Of a stretch of DNA of 64,000 bases, positions 58,259 to 64,000 are shown in pieces. Location of the stretch: positions 422,269-486,268 of the forward strand of contig NZ_BDAZ01000001.1 in the NCBI RefSeq assembly GCF_001612725.1. The letters run 5' to 3'. The number at the start of each line of letters is the position of its first letter. Position 1 is the first letter of the stretch. Below the pieces are notes generated by a model. The model searched no databases, was not told the DNA's origin, and worked only from the letters and a program-made list of their open reading frames with translations. The stretch is from Nocardia anaemiae NBRC 100462. GTDB lineage: Bacteria; Actinomycetota; Actinomycetes; Mycobacteriales; Mycobacteriaceae. The position numbers were made by a program, and so were the translations under genes.

Positions 58259-59020
58259 ATGCTGAAGCCGACTGTCGCACCGTCTACCGCTGAGCGGGTC
58301 CGGAGTGCGTGCGCCCATGCGGAGCAGGCGGTGTTGGCGATGCCGGGAATTGACCCGACGCCGATTTCGGTGCATCACGTGCGGCAGTGCGGAGATGCGG
58401 TGATCGCGGTGCCGACCACGTCCATGGCGGCGGTATTGGCCGGGAATTCCGGTGAGAGTGGTGCGCCCGCGGTGCTCGAGCTCACCGATCACACGCCGCT
58501 GCCACTGCGGGAACCGGTGCGTGCGTTGGTGTGGTTGCGCGGGTGGGTGCGGGCGGTGCCGACACAGGCGCTGCGGGCACTGGCCACCGAGGTCGCCAAG
58601 GATCATCCGCATCCCGACCTGCTCGATGTCGGCCACAGCTCGACCCTGTTACGCGTGCTGATCAACTCCGCGGTGGTGGCCGATTCGACCGGCGCCGAAT
58701 CCGTCTGCGTCGACGAGCTCCGCCTGGCGGAACCGGATCCGTTCTGCGCACTGGAATCCGCCTGGCTGCAGCATATGGACGCCGACCACGCCGATATCAT
58801 CGCCCAGCTCGCCCGCCACCTCCCGCCGCGCCTGCAGACCGGCGCCGTGCACCCGCTGGCCATCGACCGCTATGGCGTGACCCTGCGCATCGAAGGCCAC
58901 GACGGCGACCACGATTTCCGCCTCCCCTTCAACTCCCCTGCCGAGGACATCGAGTCCCTCGGCCGCGCCGTCCGCACCCTCGCGGGCTGCCCCTTCCTGA
59001 ACGGCCTGCGCCGCATCTGA
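58259..59020 (+). CDS. DUF2470 domain protein, probable iron-regulated heme/FMN-related protein (Rv3839-like)
   Basis: 253 aa. The C-terminal 85 residues are DUF2470 (LQHMDADHADIIAQLARHLP, then VTLRIEGHDG), a domain found in heme-utilisation HugZ-like proteins. The N-terminal part resembles a split-barrel flavin-binding domain (ISVHHVRQCGDAVIAVPTTS). An IdeR-type box precedes it, so it is likely induced in low iron, consistent with a role in iron or heme use. Catalytic activity is not established. Confidence 0.75.
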   Translation: MLKPTVAPSTAERVRSACAHAEQAVLAMPGIDPTPISVHHVRQCGDAVIAVPTTSMAAVLAGNSGESGAPAVLELTDHTPLPLREPVRALVWLRGWVRAVPTQALRALATEVAKDHPHPDLLDVGHSSTLLRVLINSAVVADSTGAESVCVDELRLAEPDPFCALESAWLQHMDADHADIIAQLARHLPPRLQTGAVHPLAIDRYGVTLRIEGHDGDHDFRLPFNSPAEDIESLGRAVRTLAGCPFLNGLRRI

Positions 59021-59273
59021 TCCGACGCCGCGGACACCCACGGCGCGTGCCGAAAACCGTTGCGCTGCGGCAGGTTCGGCACAGCAGCGACGACACCATC
59101 GAGCGGACGTGAGCCAGCCGTGCGGTCGCACCGGGCGGAGCCAGGATCCAGGCGGTCCATCGTCGCAGATCATGTTCCAGCAGCCGGATCGACGACAAGG
59201 TAATCGGCACCTGCGAACCGCCACTCGACACGCACCGCCTCGCCGAATCGGTGCGGGCAATAGATTCGGACGC

Positions 59274-60062
59274 ATGCGTGCTGAGACCGGTGCCGGGGAC
59301 GAGTCCGAGCTGACCGATCGGGAGCGACTGGGGATTCGGCTGGAAATCCTGGTCGTGCTGGTGGTGACGTTCGGACTGAGTGGCTTGAACGCGGCGCTGT
59401 CATTGCTGAACAGCGCGCTGTCGCCGGGCGGCGTCGGCGGGCAGACCGTGGCGCTGAATCCGACGCGGGCGGCCCAATCGACCATCGACCTGCTGTTCCA
59501 GCTGCTCAGTGCGTTGCGACTGGCCGGGTGGGGTGCGCTGGGGCTGTATCTGTTGTGGCGCAGCGGGATCGGGCCGCGGTTGATCGGATTGGCCAGGGTC
59601 CGTTGGCGTTCCGATGTACTGCCCGGTCTGATCCTCGCGGCGATCATCGGGCTGCCCGGGCTCGGGCTGTATTTGACCGCACACGCGCTGGGATTCAGCG
59701 TGACGATCGTGCCGAGCTCGCTCGGTGACCACTGGTGGCGATTGCCCGCACTCATCGTTTCCGCCTGTGCGAATGCGGCGGCCGAGGAAATTGTGGTGGT
59801 GGCCTATCTTATTACCCGGTTGCGCAGGCTCGGCTGGTCGGAGAACCGGTCGCTGCTGGCCTCGGCATTGCTGCGCGGGAGCTATCACCTGTATCAGGGC
59901 CTGGGCGGTGGGCTCGGCAATCTGGTCATGGGGTTGATCTTCGGCCGCTTCTGGCAGCGCACCAACCGGCTGTGGCCGCTGATGATGGCCCACGCGACGA
60001 TCGATGCGGTCGCCTATATCGGCTATACATTGCTACGCGGTCACGTTTCCTGGTTGCCGTAA
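59274..60062 (+). CDS. CPBP-family intramembrane protease-like protein
   Basis: 262 aa from the ATG at 59274. About seven membrane helices are present. The CPBP motifs are visible: AAAEEIVVVAYLITRL (the EE pair present, the usual Arg of EExxxR replaced by Val), LLRGSYHLYQG and MMAHATIDA. Such proteins cleave within membranes or act as immunity or maturation factors. With a changed motif 1, catalysis is uncertain. It sits between the DUF2470 and LCP genes; this gene is not part of the Rv3839-Rv3841 order as I recall it. Confidence 0.82.
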   Translation: MRAETGAGDESELTDRERLGIRLEILVVLVVTFGLSGLNAALSLLNSALSPGGVGGQTVALNPTRAAQSTIDLLFQLLSALRLAGWGALGLYLLWRSGIGPRLIGLARVRWRSDVLPGLILAAIIGLPGLGLYLTAHALGFSVTIVPSSLGDHWWRLPALIVSACANAAAEEIVVVAYLITRLRRLGWSENRSLLASALLRGSYHLYQGLGGGLGNLVMGLIFGRFWQRTNRLWPLMMAHATIDAVAYIGYTLLRGHVSWLP

Positions 60063-60172
60063 CATCCGCCGGTCCGCGCGGCGAATTTATCGACAAGCGC
60101 TCACCCCGAGCGCACCACCTTCCGGCCGCTCGTCAAGCCCCCCGACGGCCCTCGAACAGTAGAGTCTGTGTG

Positions 60173-61555
60173 ATGAACGGCGACGACCCCCAGCGCTACG
60201 ACCGGACGCGCCGGGTGCCGCAACCCTTCGGAGATCCCGGTGCGCCGTCCATGCCGCCGCAGCGGCGCGAACCACATCCGCCAGGTCGTCGCGGACCCGG
60301 ACCGGACCCCAGGCATATCGACCCCACCAAGGTCATCCGCCGCGACGGGTCGGATTACCCGCCGCCACTGGCGTATTCGCAGGTACCGCCGGAAACGCGA
60401 AGGCCGCCGCGCAGGCCGCCCCATGCGCCGCCGCAGCAGCCGCAGCCGTACCACGAACCCCGGCCTCGCGGCGTCCCCGGCTACGCGCCGCCCCAACAGC
60501 CGCTTCCCTACCAGGAATCGCCGAACCTGCGGTCACGTCGCGAGGTCCCCCCACCGCCGCCCTCCCTGCCGCCGTCGCGGCGCGAGCGCGAACCCCGCCC
60601 GCCGCGCCGCCGTCGCAAACTGCACCTGTTCCGCTGGTCCCTGGTGCTGTTGGTGGTGTTGGTCCTCGCGGTCGTCGGCGCGGTCGTCAAACTCGACGGT
60701 TCGCTCAATCGGATCGATGCCCTGGCCAACTACTCCGACCGCGTCGGCGATACGCCGGGCACGAATTGGCTGCTCGTCGGCTCCGACGGCCGGGCCGGAC
60801 TCACGGCCGACCAGGAACAGGAACTCGCCACCGGCGGTGAGGTCGGACCCGAGCGCACCGACACGATCATGCTGGTGCACATTCCGAAATCGGGTACGAC
60901 CACGCTGGTCAGCCTGCCGCGCGACTCATATGTGAGCATTCCGGGCCACGGCAAGGACAAACTCAACGCCGCCTTCGCCTTCGGCGGCGCACCACTGCTG
61001 GCGCAGACCGTCGAAACCGCCACCGGCGTGCACATCGATCACTACGCGCAGATCGGATTCGGCGGCTTCGCGGGCATCGTCGATACCCTCGGCGGTATTG
61101 ACGTCTGTGTGCCCAAGGCCATCGACGATCCGCTCGCGGGCATCAATCTGGCGCCCGGGTGTCAAACCCTGGACGGTCCGCAGGCCTTGGGTTTCGTCCG
61201 CAGTCGTGCGACCGCCCTCGCGGATATCGACCGGATGAACCACCAGCGCCTGTTCATGGCCGCCCTGCTGAAAAAGGCGACCAGCGCGGGCACGCTGGCC
61301 AATCCGTTCACGCTGTGGCCGCTGGCCAGCGATACCGCGAAATCGCTGAAGGTAGATAAAGGCGATCACATCTGGAATCTGGGCCAGCTCGGGTGGGCAA
61401 TGCGCGGCGATACCGTGGCGACCACCGTCCCGATCGGCGGTTTCACCGATACCGATAGCGGAAATGTATTGCTGTGGGATAAGCAACGTGCCGGTCAATT
61501 CTTCGACGACCTCGCCAAGGACCAACCGATCCCGGACGATCTGCTGACGAGGTAG
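60173..61555 (+). CDS. LytR-CpsA-Psr (LCP) family cell-wall ligase
   Basis: 460 aa from the ATG at 60173. A Pro/Arg-rich cytosolic N-terminus of about 150 residues precedes one membrane helix (WSLVLLVVLVLAVVGAVV). The LCP domain follows (NWLLVGSDGRAGL, RTDTIMLVHIP, LPRDSYVSIPG, KLNAAFAFGG, HYAQIGFGGF, GFVRSR, DIDRMNHQRLF). LCP enzymes attach arabinogalactan or teichoic-acid-type polymers from lipid carriers to peptidoglycan. Mycolata have several. Rv3840 at the equivalent place is annotated as a LytR-type protein. Confidence 0.93.
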   Translation: MNGDDPQRYDRTRRVPQPFGDPGAPSMPPQRREPHPPGRRGPGPDPRHIDPTKVIRRDGSDYPPPLAYSQVPPETRRPPRRPPHAPPQQPQPYHEPRPRGVPGYAPPQQPLPYQESPNLRSRREVPPPPPSLPPSRREREPRPPRRRRKLHLFRWSLVLLVVLVLAVVGAVVKLDGSLNRIDALANYSDRVGDTPGTNWLLVGSDGRAGLTADQEQELATGGEVGPERTDTIMLVHIPKSGTTTLVSLPRDSYVSIPGHGKDKLNAAFAFGGAPLLAQTVETATGVHIDHYAQIGFGGFAGIVDTLGGIDVCVPKAIDDPLAGINLAPGCQTLDGPQALGFVRSRATALADIDRMNHQRLFMAALLKKATSAGTLANPFTLWPLASDTAKSLKVDKGDHIWNLGQLGWAMRGDTVATTVPIGGFTDTDSGNVLLWDKQRAGQFFDDLAKDQPIPDDLLTR

Positions 61556-61565
61556 CGTCGGGCCT

Positions 61566-62114
61566 ATGCCCGATACCGATGCCGACGAGCCGTTCCCGGA
61601 CCTGCTGCGCGACCAGATTCGTCGTGGCTTCACCGCCTCGCAGCAGTATCTGGCGGCGGCGGTCTACTTCGATTCGAATCGCCTGCCGCAGTTGGCCAGG
61701 CACAGCTACGGCAAATCCGCCGAGCACCGCTCGCATGCATTGCGCATGGTGCAGTACCTGCTGGACCGCAATTTGAGAGTGCAGGTCGGCGGCCTGGACG
61801 ACGTGCAATCCAGCTTCGAATCACCGCGCGGCGCCGTCGTTTTCCTGCTGGAATCCGAGCGCGCCCGCAATGCGCAGATCACCGAGTTGGCCAGCACCGC
61901 GCGCGCCGCCGGAGACTATCTCGGCGAGCAATTCATCCAGTGGTTCCTCAAGGAGCAGGTGGAGGATGTCGCCGGGATGATCACGCTGCTGACCGTCATC
62001 GACCGTGCCGCGGGCGATCTGTTCGACGTCGAGGACTTCATCTCGCGCGAGCTGCGCACCACACCGCGCGCCGACATTTCCGCACCGAGAATGGCGGGCG
62101 CTAGTAAGAATTAA
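61566..62114 (+). CDS. Ferritin-like protein lacking ferroxidase ligands
   Basis: 182 aa, 10 bp after the LCP gene. It aligns over its full length with the ferritin at 62186 but has lost two metal ligands: the Glu of HEF.AEHQY becomes Gly (RRGFTASQQY), and VEERNHA becomes AEHRSHA, so the bridging Glu is His. The later Glu (in ERARN) and the WFLKEQVED segment remain. It should still fold as a four-helix bundle and may co-assemble with the active subunit, store mineral without oxidising iron, or have a different role. Confidence 0.87.
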   Translation: MPDTDADEPFPDLLRDQIRRGFTASQQYLAAAVYFDSNRLPQLARHSYGKSAEHRSHALRMVQYLLDRNLRVQVGGLDDVQSSFESPRGAVVFLLESERARNAQITELASTARAAGDYLGEQFIQWFLKEQVEDVAGMITLLTVIDRAAGDLFDVEDFISRELRTTPRADISAPRMAGASKN

Positions 62115-62133
62115 TTAGGCAACACTAGCCTCA
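62115..62133. promoter_or_regulatory. Candidate IdeR/DtxR box upstream of ferritin
   Basis: TTAGGCAACACTAGCCTCA matches the consensus at about 13 of 19 positions, with both outer arms conserved. It begins directly after the stop of the preceding ferritin-like gene and lies 52 bases before the chosen bfrB start. In M. tuberculosis IdeR activates bfrB from upstream sites. Confidence 0.55.
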
Positions 62134-62185
62134 ATAAGGCTGCACTTGGATGACACGCGACATGACCAGCGCTAATGTCGCAACT

Positions 62186-62734
62186 ATGTCCAGCCATCCG
62201 GAGTCCCCACGCAGCAAATTTCACGGCCTGCTCCACGATCAGATCCGGCATGAATTCAATGCCGAGCATCAATACATCGCGATCGCGGTCTGGTTCGACA
62301 ATGCGGATCTGCCGCAGCTGGCCAAGCGTTTCTATGCGCAGGCGGTCGAAGAGCGTAATCACGCGATGATGATCGTGCGGTACTTCCTGGACCGGGATAT
62401 CAGCGTCGAGCTTTCCGGCATCGACGCCGCGAAATCGCATTTCGAGAATGCTCGCGAACCTATCGCGCTGGCCCTCGCGCAGGAAAAGAACGTCACCGAC
62501 CAGATCATCCAGTTGGCGAGCACGGCCCGCGAAGAGGGCGATTACCTGGGCGAACAGTTCATGCAGTGGTTCTTGAAGGAGCAGGTGGAGGAGGTCGCGA
62601 ATATGACGACCCTGCTCACCATCGCCGATCGCGCCGGGTCGAACCTGTTCGACCTCGAGGATTTCGTCGCTCGGGAAATGAGTGGTCCGAGTGATGCTTC
62701 CGGTGCCCCTTCCGCTGCGGGTGGCAGCATTTAA
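62186..62734 (+). CDS. bfrB: Ferritin BfrB-type iron-storage protein
   Basis: 182 aa from the ATG at 62186; ATGs at 62150 and 62162 would add up to 12 residues. The helical bundle has all ferroxidase residues: IRHEFNAEHQYIAIAVWF (Glu), QAVEERNHAMMIVRYFLDR (Glu and His), LAQEKNVTDQ (Glu) and WFLKEQVEEVANM. The ending SGAPSAAGGS resembles mycobacterial BfrB. Twenty-four subunits store ferric iron oxidised from Fe2+. Likely iron-responsive through the upstream box, and ended by the palindrome at 62747. Confidence 0.93.
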   Translation: MSSHPESPRSKFHGLLHDQIRHEFNAEHQYIAIAVWFDNADLPQLAKRFYAQAVEERNHAMMIVRYFLDRDISVELSGIDAAKSHFENAREPIALALAQEKNVTDQIIQLASTAREEGDYLGEQFMQWFLKEQVEEVANMTTLLTIADRAGSNLFDLEDFVAREMSGPSDASGAPSAAGGSI

Positions 62735-62746
62735 ATTCGCGATTCA

Positions 62747-62780
62747 ACAGGCCCGGCTCGTCGCGACGAGCCGGGCCTGT
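62747..62780. terminator. 34-bp perfect palindrome, bidirectional terminator
   Basis: ACAGGCCCGGCTCGTCG and its exact reverse complement meet without a spacer. It lies 13 bases after bfrB and 47 bases after the end of the small minus-strand ORF, so it can end both transcripts. There is no T-run, as usual in high-GC actinobacteria. Confidence 0.8.
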
Positions 62781-62826
62781 CGCTGTGTATCGAGCGGGGT
62801 CACAACCCCGCGGTCCGCATAACGGC

Positions 62827-62883
62827 TTATGCGGCGCTCATGGAGCTGAGCAGCGTCTTGAGCAGCGTCAGAATGGCTTCCAT
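62827..62883 (-). CDS. Candidate 18-residue peptide ORF
   Basis: ATG to TAA encodes MEAILTLLKTLLSSMSAA, an amphipathic-helix-like peptide with one Lys and one Glu. GAGGAAAG and AGGAC lie 8-20 bases upstream. It sits in an otherwise empty stretch before a strong bidirectional terminator and has no overlap with other genes. Peptides of this kind can act in membranes or as leader or signal peptides. Too short for family assignment. Confidence 0.4.
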   Translation of the reverse strand: MEAILTLLKTLLSSMSAA

Positions 62884-63013
62884 GATGGTCCTACTTTCCT
62901 CATCATTCGGTGAGACTTCGCTCACCACCACCAGCTTTCGGTGATGCAGAGAACCTAACCGAGGTCGATTAGAAAGGAGGGTGTTTCACAAAATTCTCGG
63001 TGATTTTTTTGAA

Positions 63014-63937
63014 TCACCGCAGAGTGACCTGACGCGACCGCAGCCCGTCCCGGGAGCGGCGCTCATCCGCCGAGAGCGGAGTCTCGTCGGCCAGCGCTGC
63101 CGCCAGGCGTTCCCCGAATTCGATCGCCGGTTTGGTCCACTCGCTGGCATGCGGTTCCGTATCCAGGTCGAAGACCGGAACCAGCAGGCCGTGCGTGCGG
63201 AACGAGCCCGCGAAACGGGAACCCTCACCCAGATGCAGTCCGCCCGACGCGTGCAGCCGCGCCAGCGCCAGCATCAGATCATCCTCGTTCTCCGGGCGCA
63301 CCCAGCGCAGATGCGCCTTATCACCGGCATCGACCCACCAGCCCGCGCCGATCGCATCGGGGCCGAGATCCAATCGCGCGGACGGCATGATCGCCTGCTT
63401 GGCCTGTTCGATGGTCGCGGCGACCTGCGGATCGGGCTGCACACCCTCGGGCACCCACCAGTCGAAGTCCTGGTGCACGGTCAGTTCCAGCGGTGCGTCC
63501 GGATCGATCACATCGGCCAAACGCGGTCCGCCCTCGGCACTTTCGGCCGCGGTCAGCGATTCGCCCGGTTCGGCGGACTGGGTCCACAGGATCGCCGCCG
63601 CGATATCGGCGGCCGGATCCGGACCCTGGAATTGCACCTGCGTCGCGACGTATCCGGTCGGCGGCTCGCCCGCCCGCACCAATCCGGCGACCGCGCCCGG
63701 CAATACGGTGGCCAGCACGACGGAACGCTCCGCCGCGATATCGGACGACAGCCGCAGCGTCGCGGTCGCCGACGGCACGAATTCGCGCAGCGCGACCAGA
63801 TCGCACTCCGCGGCCAGCCCCTCGAACGGACGCGCACCGGACTGCGCCGCCTGCAGTTCCAGAGCCGCCCGCCGCTCGGCGAGACGCTGGGCCCGGTTCC
63901 CTCCGGGCTTCGGACTATTGCGCTTGCTTTTACCCAC
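63014..63937 (-). CDS. DUF5926 family protein, unknown function
   Basis: 307 aa. It begins with a short Lys/Arg-rich patch (MGKSKRNSPKPGGNRAQRLA). Recognisable stretches include ARPFEGLAAECDLVALREFV, DFDWWVPEGVQP, GWWVDAGDKAHLRWVRPEN and FEDLDT-like VPVFDLDTEP near the end. This is a conserved actinobacterial family without known activity. The basic N-terminus suggests RNA or DNA contact, but this is inference. The 60 bases after it to the window end hold only its promoter region. Confidence 0.78.
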   Translation of the reverse strand: MGKSKRNSPKPGGNRAQRLAERRAALELQAAQSGARPFEGLAAECDLVALREFVPSATATLRLSSDIAAERSVVLATVLPGAVAGLVRAGEPPTGYVATQVQFQGPDPAADIAAAILWTQSAEPGESLTAAESAEGGPRLADVIDPDAPLELTVHQDFDWWVPEGVQPDPQVAATIEQAKQAIMPSARLDLGPDAIGAGWWVDAGDKAHLRWVRPENEDDLMLALARLHASGGLHLGEGSRFAGSFRTHGLLVPVFDLDTEPHASEWTKPAIEFGERLAAALADETPLSADERRSRDGLRSRQVTLR

Positions 63938-64000
63938 GGCAGGTCAAACTACAGTGGCTGTGTTTGATTTGCCGCGCCTGGCGGCGCGGCGTGTTCGCGG

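Noticed and set aside
62981..63967. Plus-strand frame opposite the DUF5926 gene
   Set aside because: Antisense shadow; the minus strand has conserved family text and a normal start.

Overview
The window is high-GC actinobacterial DNA that reads as a Nocardia or close mycolata relative. The evidence is a NamH-type UDP-MurNAc hydroxylase, a PE-PPE-EspG cassette, WXG100/ESX-type toxin operons, IdeR/DtxR-like iron boxes, an LCP cell-wall ligase, and a gene order from about 34.5 kb onward that I recall as matching two blocks of the M. tuberculosis chromosome (Rv3814c-Rv3818 and Rv3834c-Rv3841). The species assignment is inference, because no rRNA gene is present.

Layout. 1-5.1 kb: the end of an NADH-dehydrogenase-like flavoprotein overlapping an ECF sigma factor, a serine hydrolase/MerR pair, and a small secreted protein. 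5.4-32.6 kb: an accessory region that ends at a tRNA-Gly(GCC) gene. A tyrosine integrase, now split by an in-frame TAG, sits beside the 3' end of that tRNA. A second decayed copy of the same integrase N-terminus lies at 5.6-5.9 kb, next to short repeats resembling IS ends. Between these lie (i) a three-gene set of a GST-fold protein, a PqqD-radical SAM-SPASM enzyme and a fused alpha-beta glycyl-tRNA synthetase; (ii) DUF6924, NUDIX, DUF397 and DUF5753 genes; (iii) two ADP-ribosylglycohydrolases beside two convergent WXG100/polymorphic-toxin operons, one with an ADP-ribosyltransferase tip and one with a CdiA-type tRNase tip, with immunity-like genes between them; (iv) a broken DUF262 gene; and (v) a two-gene Bell-like effector/STAND-TPR pair sharing an amyloid-like motif.

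32.8-43.6 kb: NmrA-like reductase and AraC regulator, two acyltransferases, a lipoprotein, NamH, a Gly/Trp-rich secreted protein, decayed repeats, a DMT permease, a 58-bp minisatellite and an MpaB-family oxygenase. 43.6-64 kb: TetR, MFS, a GGDEF/EAL protein with a degenerate GGDAF site, serS, an aldehyde dehydrogenase, a septum-formation protein and metallopeptidase, PE-PPE-EspG, a quinone reductase/MerR pair, a histidine phosphatase, pheA, DUF2470, a CPBP protein, an LCP protein, tandem ferritins of which the first has lost ferroxidase ligands, an 18-codon peptide ORF and a DUF5926 gene.

The two strongest leads for undescribed biology are the GST/radical-SAM/GlyRS set (6.2-11.8 kb), which looks like a tRNA- or glycine-linked peptide modification or self-resistance locus, and the Bell/STAND pair (27.0-30.0 kb), which fits an NLR-like immune module signalling through a RHIM-like peptide. 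The ADP-ribosyltransferase toxin beside two ADP-ribosylglycohydrolases is a third.
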